A program made the position numbers and the translations under genes. From contig JBJLAO010000001.1 of assembly GCA_045568635.1 (NCBI GenBank), positions 310,001-374,000 of the forward strand: DNA of 64,000 nt. The letters are read 5' to 3'. A model generated the notes under the pieces. It saw nothing but the letters and a program-made list of their open reading frames with translations, had not been told where the DNA came from and searched no databases. Below are positions 52,045 through 60,866 of this stretch, one piece after another (positions within the stretch are counted from its first letter, which is position 1; each line of letters begins with the position of its first letter). The stretch comes from MedAcidi-G1 sp000817085 (GTDB lineage Bacteria > Actinomycetota > Acidimicrobiia > Acidimicrobiales > MedAcidi-G1).

Positions 52045-53296
52045 CTGTTCTTATACGCAAAGCGTAAGCCAAAAGAATCATCATTAGACAAACTGCGATC
52101 ATCAGCCACAATACTCCGTCGTACCCAAAAGTTGAATCAGCCATTCTTCCTGCTGATACTGGCCCTAGGACGCCACCAATTTCCGCGCTAGCAAACCAAA
52201 GGCCGTAAGCTGTTCCCATTTGTTTTACATTCAATTTAGGTGATTCCATGAGGGCGAGAATTACTAGAGGTATTAATGCTGATCTAGAACCAGCAATCAT
52301 TACTGATATCGGAGTCATATAGCTCGGCAGGAACATAATTGCGGCCAAAGAGATAACAATTACTAAAAGGATGCAAATGAGAATAGAAGAAAAGTTTTCT
52401 CTTCGTGTTCGCGAAGGGATTAATAGTGATACGAGAATTCCTATTCCCAAACTTGCTGCTGTCCAGTTTGATGCCGCCATTGAAGAAAACCCAATGTGTT
52501 CTCTAAGGATTTCAGGCATCCATCCTCCCAAGCCATGAGATAAAAAGAATACGGTAACCCCCAGAAGAAATATGACTTTAATTTCTTTTGAAACGACTAT
52601 AGATTTCCAAATTAGGATCGTTTTGCTTCCATCTTTTTTTCCAATATGATCTTTTTCAATTTTAAATTCAGCTATAAATATCCAAAAAATCAAGGCAAAA
52701 GCGATTACAAGTGTTTCAATTGCAATTGTCCAACGCCAGGAGTTTGTTAAAGGCATCAAAAGTGAATTGGACATAACTAGAACTGCAATACTGCCAACTG
52801 CGGGGGCAGCTGTGTAAGCACCAACTGCAAACTTTCTTTCCCTTTCATTCGTGAACCAAAAACCAACTGCAGTCGGAGCGCAAGCAGATACTAAAGGTCC
52901 TCCAATTCCGAAAAGAGCGACTGCCATGCATAAAGTCGTTAAATCATTAGCAAAAGAACGTGTGATCCCGCTTATAAAAACCAGAGAGGCCCCAATCGTC
53001 ATTGAATACCCAACGCCTAAACGATCTATTACTCGTCCTGCTATTGGAGATGTGACTATATAGATTAATTGCCATGTCCCTAATGCAATTCCTATTTCCC
53101 CACGGGTCAGGTTCAAATCTGACCGTATTTCTCCTACAAGAGGGGCTAGCGACATTGCTACCATGCCGAATCCAAGGTAAACAGCAAAGACACCAGAAAA
53201 AATCACCCATCTGTATGAATCATTTTGTACAGATTCTTCAAGGAATTTCTTACGCACGTCAAATAATCTCACAACAATGAAGAAATGATCGTGCAT
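52031..53296 (-). CDS. MFS transporter
   Basis: A 421-residue major facilitator with twelve hydrophobic segments in two halves joined by a charged loop (FKIEKDHIGKKDGSK). The GRVIDRLGVGYSM segment after helix 2 is the MFS signature motif A. The family resembles oxalate/formate and monocarboxylate-type carriers (COG2223/2807), which import organic anions. It is translationally coupled to the sulfatase, so import of a sulfated organic compound is the natural guess. The N-terminal 25 residues may be an over-extension. Confidence 0.88.
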   Translation of the reverse strand: MHDHFFIVVRLFDVRKKFLEESVQNDSYRWVIFSGVFAVYLGFGMVAMSLAPLVGEIRSDLNLTRGEIGIALGTWQLIYIVTSPIAGRVIDRLGVGYSMTIGASLVFISGITRSFANDLTTLCMAVALFGIGGPLVSACAPTAVGFWFTNERERKFAVGAYTAAPAVGSIAVLVMSNSLLMPLTNSWRWTIAIETLVIAFALIFWIFIAEFKIEKDHIGKKDGSKTILIWKSIVVSKEIKVIFLLGVTVFFLSHGLGGWMPEILREHIGFSSMAASNWTAASLGIGILVSLLIPSRTRRENFSSILICILLVIVISLAAIMFLPSYMTPISVMIAGSRSALIPLVILALMESPKLNVKQMGTAYGLWFASAEIGGVLGPVSAGRMADSTFGYDGVLWLMIAVCLMMILLAYALRIRTDESN

Positions 53297-53325
53297 TAGA
53301 ACAAATCTTGCGCGATCCTGTTTAG

Positions 53326-54183
53326 GTGAATGAATTAATCTTGAATGATGACTCGTTAGATTCTTTGACCAGACCAGTCCTTGTAGTTGCTTTTAAAGGA
53401 CTTTTTGATGCTAGTGGTTCGGCCACCTCCGCTCTGGAGTGGCTGATGGAAAAGTCAGAGTCTGAAAATATTGGGGAAATCGACTCTGAAACTTTTTTTG
53501 ATTTTACTCAAGAAAGACCACTAATAAGTTTCGATGAAAATGGGGAAAGAACTCTCACTTGGCCAAAAAATAAAATACTAGCGATAAAAACTAATGAAGA
53601 TGAAAGAGACCTTTTAACTATTTCTGGAATTGAACCACACCTTCGCTGGCGCACATTTAGCAAACTTTTAATAGAGATAGTTAACAAGTCGAATGCTGAA
53701 TCGGTTATCACACTTGGCTCAATGGTTGGAATGACTCCTCACAGTCGACCTCTAACGGTGACTGGAAGTAGCACTAATCCGGAACTTGCGGAACGCTTGC
53801 ATCTAGAAAAACCTTCTTATCAAGGACCAACTGGAATAGTTGGTGTGCTTCACGATGCGCTCGATCGTTCAAAGATACCAGTTGTATCACTTCGAGTTTC
53901 AGTTCCTCATTATGTTCCAGATTCACCTAATCCCAAAGCTACAAGAGCTCTCCTTAGACGCTTCGAGCAAGTAACGGGGGTTACGACAGAATATGAAGAA
54001 CTTGATGGGCCCGCCGCTGATTGGCAGAAACAAGTAGATGCTGCCGTTGCTAGTGATGATGAAATAACCGCTTATGTAACCCGCCTTGAGACGGCTATTG
54101 ATGAAGACGAAAATCTTTTACCTTCAGGCGATGACTTAGCTGCTGAATTTGAAGCTTTTCTTCGTGAACAAGGTACAGAATAG
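53326..54183 (+). CDS. PAC2-family protein
   Basis: A 285-residue PAC2 (proteasome-assembly-chaperone-like) protein: VLVVAFKGLFDASGSATSALEWL at the N-terminus, VITLGSMVGMTPHSRPLTVTGSS and the GPTGIVGVLHDALDRSKIPVVSL segment are typical. Actinobacteria carry such proteins in genomes with 20S proteasomes, but the bacterial role is not settled. The C-terminal 60 residues are acidic. It is divergent from the MFS gene across 29 bases, and the mycothiol-type gene follows after 18 bases. Confidence 0.85.
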   Translation: MNELILNDDSLDSLTRPVLVVAFKGLFDASGSATSALEWLMEKSESENIGEIDSETFFDFTQERPLISFDENGERTLTWPKNKILAIKTNEDERDLLTISGIEPHLRWRTFSKLLIEIVNKSNAESVITLGSMVGMTPHSRPLTVTGSSTNPELAERLHLEKPSYQGPTGIVGVLHDALDRSKIPVVSLRVSVPHYVPDSPNPKATRALLRRFEQVTGVTTEYEELDGPAADWQKQVDAAVASDDEITAYVTRLETAIDEDENLLPSGDDLAAEFEAFLREQGTE

Positions 54184-54201
54184 ATAAATAATAGGAGAAA
54201 T

Positions 54202-54903
54202 ATGAATCAGAATAATCCTGTCGAATTCAAAGAACTTCTAGTAGCAGTTGAACAAGCTGGCCGATCGTTAATAGATTCTGCTGAAAAAGATCTTGATGCG
54301 ATTGTTCCTACTTGTCCAGAATGGAACAATCTGGAACTTCTTAACCATATGAAAATGGTTTGGTGGTTCGCAGCTTCACAAATAGCTGCCGGAAACGAGC
54401 ACGAAAGAACTGTCCCATCGGATGAAATGAAAAACTCTCCTCTAGAGCAGCTTGAACATTTGTTAGACACCTTTCAGATAAATGATTTCTCGTCTCCTTG
54501 CTGGTCTTGGACGACAAATAGAACTGTTGGTTTCTGGGTGAGACGTATGGCTCATGAAAACACAGTTCACAATTGGGACACAGAGGGAACTTTAGGTGCA
54601 CATTCCTCAGTCCCGCCGTTATTAGCTGTTGATGGAATCGAAGAGAAGCTGTTTATGCATCCTGCTGATGCCGACTTTCCTGATGCTTCAATTCACTTGC
54701 ATTGCACTGACTGTGAAGGCGAATGGATGCTGGCCTCATCAGGCGGTGAACTTGAAATAAAAAGAGAACACGGTAAAGGCGATGCAGCTGTAAGAGGCAA
54801 AGCGGAAGATATCCTTCTTTACCTTTGGGGTCGAGGTCAAGAAAATCTTGAATGCTTCGGAGATGAAGAAGTGATTAATGCTTGGGCACTTATTGGCCCT
54901 TGA
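54202..54903 (+). CDS. Maleylpyruvate isomerase-family, mycothiol-dependent-type protein
   Basis: The 233-residue protein has the DinB-like four-helix domain of the TIGR03083/MDMPI_N type, with VPTCPEWNNLELLNHM (the D/E-W-x-V-x-x-L-L-x-H-like motif) and RRMAHENTVHNWDTEGTLG supplying metal-binding His residues. The C-terminal MDMPI_C segment contains IHLHCTDCEGEWML. Such proteins use mycothiol or similar thiols in isomerisation or transfer reactions. A clear ribosome binding site (AGGAGA) lies just before the ATG. Its stop abuts that of the thiolase gene. Confidence 0.83.
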   Translation: MNQNNPVEFKELLVAVEQAGRSLIDSAEKDLDAIVPTCPEWNNLELLNHMKMVWWFAASQIAAGNEHERTVPSDEMKNSPLEQLEHLLDTFQINDFSSPCWSWTTNRTVGFWVRRMAHENTVHNWDTEGTLGAHSSVPPLLAVDGIEEKLFMHPADADFPDASIHLHCTDCEGEWMLASSGGELEIKREHGKGDAAVRGKAEDILLYLWGRGQENLECFGDEEVINAWALIGP

Positions 54904-56097
54904 TCAGGAGGCTTCCGTTCCTACAATGCCTACGAAAGAGACCATCTCGCCTGGGTAACCACCTAGGTTATGGACAAGTGCTTGCTGAGATTGTTCAAGC
55001 GAAATTGACCTATCAGGTGGTGCCTCACCCCTTAGTTGTAACCATGTCTCATAAAACATTCTTAGTCCACTCGCACCCACTGGGTGGCCGAAAGCTTTAA
55101 GACCTCCGTCAGTATTTACAGGCATTTCCCCATCTATATCGAAAAACCCGTTAAGCACTTCTTGCCATGCTCTGCCTTTTTCACAAAAACCCAAGTCTTC
55201 CATAAGAATCATCTCTGTCGGAGTGAAACAGTCATGAACCTCAGCCATGGCTAGTTCTTTTCTCGGGTTTTTAATTCCAGCTTGTGTGTAGGCATCTTCA
55301 GCGGCAGCGGCACACTCGGGAAGAGTGGTGAAATCAAAATCTGGATCCACCAGACCGCTGCTATCTCCAGCAACCACAGAAAGCGCTTTTACATATAGAG
55401 GTTTGTCGGTGTATTTATGAGCATCTTCAGCTCTGACTACTATTGCAGCCGCTGCCCCATCGGCTACTCCGGCGCAATCCATTACCGAGAGGCGCCCAGC
55501 GATTGAAGGCATCTCACAAATCTTCTCGGCTGAAATCTCACGGCGAAATTGAGCTAGTTCATTTCTTGACCCATTGAAATGGTTTTTTTGAGCTATACGA
55601 GCTATTGCGTATCTGAGTTCGTCTTCATCAACTCCGTAGCGTTTGGCATATGCCGGGAGAATCAGACTAAACATAGCTGCTGCTGTCAATGTCCGGTTAG
55701 TCCCATCAGTTGGAATAGGAAAAGCATTGAGACCTTGGTATCCACTGTCTTTTACTTTTTCTGCCCCCAGCGCCATTGCAGAGTCGTAAGCACCAGAAGC
55801 AACTGCGTAACATGCTTGACGCAGGGACTCCGATCCTGTTGCACAATAATTTTCTACACGCGTAACAGGTTTGCCAGAAAGTCTCAAAGGGGTGGCTAAA
55901 GCTATTCCTGATGCCGCGGACTGCGAAGTTCCGAACCAGTAAGCATCTATCAGATCAGTTTCAGTACCCGCCGATTTTGTCGCTTTTTGCGCTGCCTCAA
56001 TGATTAGATCATCAAGTGATCTGTCCCAATGTTCACCAAAACTTGTGCAACCCATTCCCACAATTGCGACTTGATCCTTAATACCGTTTGATGCCAT
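54904..56097 (-). CDS. Thiolase-family protein (SCP-x / lipid-transfer thiolase-like)
   Basis: The 397-residue protein has the thiolase fold of the non-decarboxylating, SCP-x-like branch. The catalytic Cys region is NYCATGSESLRQACYAVASG, the HxxH-like segment is EVHDCFTPTE, and the C-terminal GGLKAFGHPVGASGLRM motif replaces the usual CxG. In this branch the thiolase pairs with an OB-fold DUF35 protein, and here the next gene carries such a domain with no gap. A role in cleaving CoA-linked side chains, such as sterol-type ones, is inferred. Confidence 0.87.
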   Translation of the reverse strand: MASNGIKDQVAIVGMGCTSFGEHWDRSLDDLIIEAAQKATKSAGTETDLIDAYWFGTSQSAASGIALATPLRLSGKPVTRVENYCATGSESLRQACYAVASGAYDSAMALGAEKVKDSGYQGLNAFPIPTDGTNRTLTAAAMFSLILPAYAKRYGVDEDELRYAIARIAQKNHFNGSRNELAQFRREISAEKICEMPSIAGRLSVMDCAGVADGAAAAIVVRAEDAHKYTDKPLYVKALSVVAGDSSGLVDPDFDFTTLPECAAAAEDAYTQAGIKNPRKELAMAEVHDCFTPTEMILMEDLGFCEKGRAWQEVLNGFFDIDGEMPVNTDGGLKAFGHPVGASGLRMFYETWLQLRGEAPPDRSISLEQSQQALVHNLGGYPGEMVSFVGIVGTEAS

Positions 56098-57513
56098 CTA
56101 AGACTTCTCTCTTTCTCGTCTTACCGGTCTTGCTTTCCAAAAGTAGTTGTGGATTCCATCAGCGGTATACAAACAACGAAAAGTCATTTCTACTTGGCCG
56201 CCAATTTCGATTTTCTCTGGATCAGCGTCCGTGAGTTCAACAGGGAGTCGCCCTCCATCTTCAAAATTGACTACAGCGAAAACTACGGGAGAGTTTGGTG
56301 AATAAACCAAATTGTCAAGTGTGAATGTCTCGATTGTTCCTATTGAATCAGCCATTGGCAGTTTCTCCATATCATCAACATCCCCACCTTTTATACCGAT
56401 ACGAGATGGAGGCATGTGCACTATTCCTGTTGTTGTATCTTTCGACGCAACAAAACCCATTTTCCAATCATTTCGTCTCACAGCAGCTGGTGAGGAAGGC
56501 CTAGTAGGAGATGGACGGTTCGGAAGCTGACTATCCAACAATCCCCGCCATGAAAGATACTTGCTGTAAGGAACTGGTGACTGACTTTCTATTTGATCAG
56601 AAATAGGAACAGGATTTCTTCTATTTTCAACTTCTTGGGTAGTTCGGAAGAAAAGAACGTCGCAACCATCAGCTAGGACTATTAACGCAACTACCTCACC
56701 TGGTTTTGCTTGATCAAGAAAATTAGCCAAAAGAAGTGACGGATGGGCAGCACCAGTATTCCCAATCTTTCCAGTCAAATCATCGGCTACTTCAACATCA
56801 ATTAAAGGAATCGATTTGGCTACAGCACGAGAATGCAGACCTGATATAAGTGCCAAACTTATGTCTTCAGTTCTTATATCAACTTTCCTTAAAGCCTCAC
56901 TCCAAGCTCTCTCGACCAGTGGCTTATATGCTTGTTCACCAAACCGCTCTTCCCATACTTGAGAATAAGAAGTTCCTGGCACGCGCCACCTGTCAGTAAA
57001 ATCAGACGTTACAGTAACTCCACCTAAATATTCTGCTAGTAAAGCCCCTTGTTCATCTGTGCCAATCAATAGAGCTGTAGAAGCGTCTCCACCGGAAGAT
57101 TCTTCAGTTCCACCTGATGGCCCTGTTCTTAAATCTGCAGTAACTACCAAAGTCGAAAAATCACTTTCTAAAGCATTAGATAGAGCTCCTATTGCTGAAC
57201 GGGTTGAATTCCCAAAATCAGTGGCTTCTACGAAATCGTCTAATTGAAGAGCCGAGTGGATATTTGTTGCGTTTGTTTTATCCATATAAGCGGGAACAAC
57301 GGTTGAGAACCAAAGCTTTTTCGGATTCGTGTCTGATCTTTTTAAAGCATTTCGGGCAGCTTCAACTCCCATGGTGGTTGTATTTTCATCATAAGATGCA
57401 ACTGATCTAGCGCCCTTATTTGAACCTTTGCCTGTGAATTCAGCTATCGATGAACGCAGCAGACAACCTCTAGGTATGTAGGCGCCATATGAAATAATTC
57501 CATGGACTCCCAT
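56098..57513 (-). CDS. HMG-CoA-synthase/KAS III-like protein fused to a DUF35 OB-fold
   Basis: A 471-residue fusion: residues 1-290 have the ketosynthase III/HMG-CoA-synthase fold (GIISYGAYIPRG, TMGVEAARNALKRS), and residues 340-471 have an OB-fold DUF35 domain (SIGTIETFTLDNLVYSP, EIGGQVEMTFR). The catalytic Cys is missing: EATDFGNSTRSAIGAL has no Cys where the synthase loop needs one. The rubredoxin-like zinc Cys pairs of DUF35 are also absent. Its stop touches the thiolase start, which implies a complex with the thiolase in which this chain is structural. Confidence 0.78.
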   Translation of the reverse strand: MGVHGIISYGAYIPRGCLLRSSIAEFTGKGSNKGARSVASYDENTTTMGVEAARNALKRSDTNPKKLWFSTVVPAYMDKTNATNIHSALQLDDFVEATDFGNSTRSAIGALSNALESDFSTLVVTADLRTGPSGGTEESSGGDASTALLIGTDEQGALLAEYLGGVTVTSDFTDRWRVPGTSYSQVWEERFGEQAYKPLVERAWSEALRKVDIRTEDISLALISGLHSRAVAKSIPLIDVEVADDLTGKIGNTGAAHPSLLLANFLDQAKPGEVVALIVLADGCDVLFFRTTQEVENRRNPVPISDQIESQSPVPYSKYLSWRGLLDSQLPNRPSPTRPSSPAAVRRNDWKMGFVASKDTTTGIVHMPPSRIGIKGGDVDDMEKLPMADSIGTIETFTLDNLVYSPNSPVVFAVVNFEDGGRLPVELTDADPEKIEIGGQVEMTFRCLYTADGIHNYFWKARPVRREREKS

Positions 57514-57535
57514 AATTAAGCCCCCAATTGCCTGT

Positions 57536-57553
57536 TTTGATTGGTAAGAATCA
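57536..57553. promoter_or_regulatory. Inverted repeat in the divergent spacer before the CoA transferase gene
   Basis: TTGATT and AATCAA form perfect 6-base arms around the spacer GGTAAG. It lies between divergent genes (HMG-CoA-synthase-like and CaiB-like), where a shared operator is plausible. It is AT-rich, so chance is a real alternative. Confidence 0.3.
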
Positions 57554-57617
57554 ACTTAATCCAATCCAATGAACCTTCAGGAAGTATCCTAGGCTTAAAT
57601 CTGTATTCTCCCGACAT

Positions 57618-57623
57618 AAGGAG
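57618..57623 (+). promoter_or_regulatory. Strong ribosome binding site for the CoA transferase
   Basis: A perfect AAGGAG ends six bases before the ATG at 57630. It is one of the strongest Shine-Dalgarno sites in the window and fixes the start. Confidence 0.6.
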
Positions 57624-57629
57624 TGGTCG

Positions 57630-58880
57630 ATGGATTTAGGAGAGATAGCAAACGAGGAAGCTGCCAAGTATGGAAAACCGCTCGATGGTGTGAAAATACT
57701 TGCTGCTGAGCAGATGCAGGCTCTACCATTTGCGACTCAATTACTAGCTCGCTTGGGAGCAGAAGTGGTGAAAATTGAGCACCCAATCAAAGGTGAGTCT
57801 GCGCGTGGTTCCGTGCCTTATATGAACGATCCTTCTGGAAAGCCTGTTGGAGCTACTTTTCTTCGAAATAACTTAAATAAAAAAAGTGTTGGAATTGATC
57901 TCTCTACACCAGAAGGCCAGGATCTTTTTCTTCGTCTAGTTCCAAATTTTGATGTGGTCGGCGACAATTTTAAACCGGGAACAATGAAAAAATTTGGACT
58001 CGATTATAAATCAATCAACTCAAAATACCCAAATGTAATTGTTATATCTATTTCAGGTTTTGGAAACTCTGGTAACTCGCCGTATCAGAACTGGCCAGCT
58101 TACAATTCAGTAGCTGAAGCAATGTCAGGACTATATGACTTCAAGCGCCGTGACGGAGAACCTCCCATAGTTAACCCGATGGGAGCAGTAGGAGATATTG
58201 CAACGAGTTTATTCGGTGTGATTGGGATACTTGCTGCTCTTAGACATAGGGAAGATACGGGTAAAGGTCAGTACATAGATATAGCTATGTTTGATTGCAT
58301 GGCGTCTTTAGCTGATGTTGCTATAAATTTTCATTCAATGGGTATCCCACGGGAACCAAATCCGGCGCCTTATGTTATTGCTCCCTTCCGCTGTAGTGAT
58401 GGCTATTTAGTTCTTCAATTCGTGCGAGAGCATCAATTTGAAAACCTCGCAAATTTGATCAATAAGCCTGACTGGATCGGAGACTCTCGTTTTCAAGAGC
58501 GCACTGGGTGGGGAGAATATTTACATTCTGACATAATTCCTGCATTAGAAGAATGGTCCAAAAACCTAACTCGATCTGAGACTTCGAGTTTGCTCGCAGA
58601 GGCGAACGTGGCATCAGGGCCTGTTCTAACTGCTTCAGAAGTCGTTGAAGACCCACATTTAGAAGAAAGAAACATGATAGTGGCACTACCTAGAACAGAT
58701 GAAATAAGCGATCCTGTTCTTCTGCCCGGAAATCCAATAAAAATGTCAAAAGTATCTGAAGGACCCGAAATAAGAGTTCCATGGGTTGGAGAACACACAA
58801 ATGATGTTCTTACCGAAGAGCTAGGTTTAAGCGGTACAGAACTGGAAGAGCTCAGAAAAACGGGAATAATTAGCTCTTAA
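57630..58880 (+). CDS. CaiB/BaiF-family CoA transferase (type III)
   Basis: The 416-residue protein has the type III CoA-transferase pattern: DGVKILAAEQMQALPFATQLLARLGAEVVKIEHPIKGESARG, quoted here by its ends at about 20 and 60, and the FGNSGNSPYQNWPAYNSVAEAMSG segment. The catalytic Asp is at IDIAMFDCMASL. These enzymes move CoA between carboxylic acids without a free thioester on the enzyme. It stands alone on its strand, convergent with the Rieske oxygenase gene two bases away. The acid substrate is unknown. Confidence 0.9.
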   Translation: MDLGEIANEEAAKYGKPLDGVKILAAEQMQALPFATQLLARLGAEVVKIEHPIKGESARGSVPYMNDPSGKPVGATFLRNNLNKKSVGIDLSTPEGQDLFLRLVPNFDVVGDNFKPGTMKKFGLDYKSINSKYPNVIVISISGFGNSGNSPYQNWPAYNSVAEAMSGLYDFKRRDGEPPIVNPMGAVGDIATSLFGVIGILAALRHREDTGKGQYIDIAMFDCMASLADVAINFHSMGIPREPNPAPYVIAPFRCSDGYLVLQFVREHQFENLANLINKPDWIGDSRFQERTGWGEYLHSDIIPALEEWSKNLTRSETSSLLAEANVASGPVLTASEVVEDPHLEERNMIVALPRTDEISDPVLLPGNPIKMSKVSEGPEIRVPWVGEHTNDVLTEELGLSGTELEELRKTGIISS

Positions 58881-58882
58881 AT

Positions 58883-60148
58883 CTATTCCTCAATATATTT
58901 GTCTAGTAGCTGAGCAACAGCCATCTCTTTTGGAATTTTTTCCACTCCGATTACGCGATCAATTACTTCTTGCATGTTGTATATCCGTCGTTCCTGATAG
59001 CAAAGAGGAGTTCCGTCATAAGTTGGGGACTCCATAGCTTTCTGCATTGCATCAAGATTCCAAACATCTTCATCTATTACTCCGGCAAATTCAGAAATAC
59101 GTTGTTCCCATTCTTCAGGCGGATCACCACCTCCCCAATCTGGAGCATAGTGATATATGCGAATCTTAGTTTTATCGATACCTGACGGGAAAAACAGCAT
59201 TACGGGAAAGCCTGTTGCTGCTAAAGGTGTAATGAAATTTGGAAATATTGTAAATGAATAACTGGTGCAATGGACGATGGGGTGAACAGTGGGAATGTTT
59301 TCAAGTCCTAATGGGTCTGTTACTATCCTAAAATCTTTCCATGATTCCATTTCAAGCTTCTCTACCATCTGTTTTGAACGTGGAACCACCATTCTGGAAT
59401 TACCATGTTTAAAGAGACCCATTGTTCCACCACGAGAGTTGAGACTTGTCCATCCTCCTCGATCATGTATGAAGCGGAAATGGTAGACCTCTTGAAATGC
59501 TTCGATTGCGACTTTCCAGTTGCAATTGACTTCACGGTGATCTGTGCCCACTAAACGAAGATTCTCACATTGATACTGTTCCATTTCTGCCGGAATTTTT
59601 CCTAAGAAATCAATTAGAGGAGATGCGTTTGGATTTATATTGATCCAAATCCACCCTCCCCACGTATCACAACTTATTTCTGGTAACCCTCTGTCTTCCT
59701 TACAAAGGTCAACGAAGTCTCTTTCGTCGGGTACCGCTAAAAGTTCACCGTTATCTATTCCGTATGTCCACGAATGATACTGACACTGTAAACGACTTAT
59801 GGTGCCTTTTTTCTCTCTTACTACTGGCGCTCCGCGATGTCTGCAGGTATTTGAAAAACATCGAATTCTATTGTCATTTCCTCTGACTACTATTAATGGA
59901 ATTCCGGTCTCTTCAAATAGAAAATAATTTCCTGAATCGGGTATGTCTTCAACTCGACCTGCTACGAGCCAACTATTATTCCATAAATACTTTTGCTCTA
60001 GATCATAAAAATCTGTACTCGTATAACGCGCTGACGGAATGTCAGGAAACTTCGGGAAGTTTTCTGGCGGGGCTTTTCTGTCTAGTTCATATTCCATGTC
60101 TGCGACTAGTCGATCAACCAGTTTTTGATCAAGTAAAAATTCACTCAT
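58883..60148 (-). CDS. Rieske-type ring-hydroxylating oxygenase alpha subunit
   Basis: A 421-residue oxygenase with the Rieske ligands CRHRGAP (C-x-H) and CQYHSWTYG (C-x2-H), then the mononuclear iron site EVYHFRFIHDRG (two His) with a later Asp. It has the alpha-subunit layout of aromatic or quaternary-amine oxygenases. It needs a reductase, and no beta subunit or ferredoxin gene is near. The ATG at 60148 gives a usual N-terminus and follows AAGGGG; the frame extends to 60166. Substrate unknown. Confidence 0.91.
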   Translation of the reverse strand: MSEFLLDQKLVDRLVADMEYELDRKAPPENFPKFPDIPSARYTSTDFYDLEQKYLWNNSWLVAGRVEDIPDSGNYFLFEETGIPLIVVRGNDNRIRCFSNTCRHRGAPVVREKKGTISRLQCQYHSWTYGIDNGELLAVPDERDFVDLCKEDRGLPEISCDTWGGWIWININPNASPLIDFLGKIPAEMEQYQCENLRLVGTDHREVNCNWKVAIEAFQEVYHFRFIHDRGGWTSLNSRGGTMGLFKHGNSRMVVPRSKQMVEKLEMESWKDFRIVTDPLGLENIPTVHPIVHCTSYSFTIFPNFITPLAATGFPVMLFFPSGIDKTKIRIYHYAPDWGGGDPPEEWEQRISEFAGVIDEDVWNLDAMQKAMESPTYDGTPLCYQERRIYNMQEVIDRVIGVEKIPKEMAVAQLLDKYIEE

Positions 60149-60221
60149 ACTTTTCCCCTTAAGCAAGCCTAAATAGCTTAGATGCTACATTGAAACTTTC
60201 TTAATCTGAAGTGCCGCCTAT

Positions 60222-60854
60222 TTATTTGCAAAGCACCCCTGTTCCGGCAATACCACAATACCCATTCGGATTCTTGTGCAAGTATTGTTGATGGTATTCC
60301 TCCGCGTAGTAGAACTTTTTTTGAATTTCAACCGTCGTTTTAATCTCATCAAAACCAGAATCAAGTAATGCACCTTCATAAGCCTTAAGGCTCTCGTCAG
60401 CTTCGACTAACTGCTCTTGATTCGTTACCCAAATTCCTGACCTGTATTGTGTACCGATATCGTTTCCTTGCCGCATGCCTTGCGTTGGGTCATGACTCTC
60501 CCAAAAAACCTTTAACAAATCTTTTAAGTCGAGCAATTCTTTTTGAAAGACCACTAACACAACCTCTGCATGTCCGGTTAGCCCTGAGCAAACTTCCTCG
60601 TAAGTCGGATTAGGTGTATGACCACCGCTGTATCCAACTGCTGTAACCCATACCCCATCAAGTTCCCAAAAAAATCTTTCAGCTCCCCAAAAACAACCCA
60701 TTCCGACTACCAATGAATCCATCTCTTCAGAAAAGGGTGGTGCCATGTTGTTGCCATTAAAGGTATGAATTCCTGATATGGAAATCGGCGTTGACCGGCC
60801 GGGCAAACAATCTTCGCTTTTGGGTATGTTTGAAAGCTTCTGGTGAAAAGACAT
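60222..60854 (-). CDS. msrA: Peptide methionine (S)-S-oxide reductase
   Basis: MsrA repairs methionine-S-sulfoxide in proteins. The 210-residue protein has the catalytic GMGCFWGAERFFWELDGV motif and the GYSGGHTPNPTYEEVCSGLTGHAEVV segment. QYRSGIW and the C-terminal CGIAGTGVLCK with further Cys residues for recycling fit the two- or three-Cys type. The N-terminal 40 residues before the core are variable. The neighbours are redox and thiol enzymes, but no direct partner is evident. Confidence 0.95.
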   Translation of the reverse strand: MSFHQKLSNIPKSEDCLPGRSTPISISGIHTFNGNNMAPPFSEEMDSLVVGMGCFWGAERFFWELDGVWVTAVGYSGGHTPNPTYEEVCSGLTGHAEVVLVVFQKELLDLKDLLKVFWESHDPTQGMRQGNDIGTQYRSGIWVTNQEQLVEADESLKAYEGALLDSGFDEIKTTVEIQKKFYYAEEYHQQYLHKNPNGYCGIAGTGVLCK

Positions 60855-60866
60855 ATTTAAATTCTC

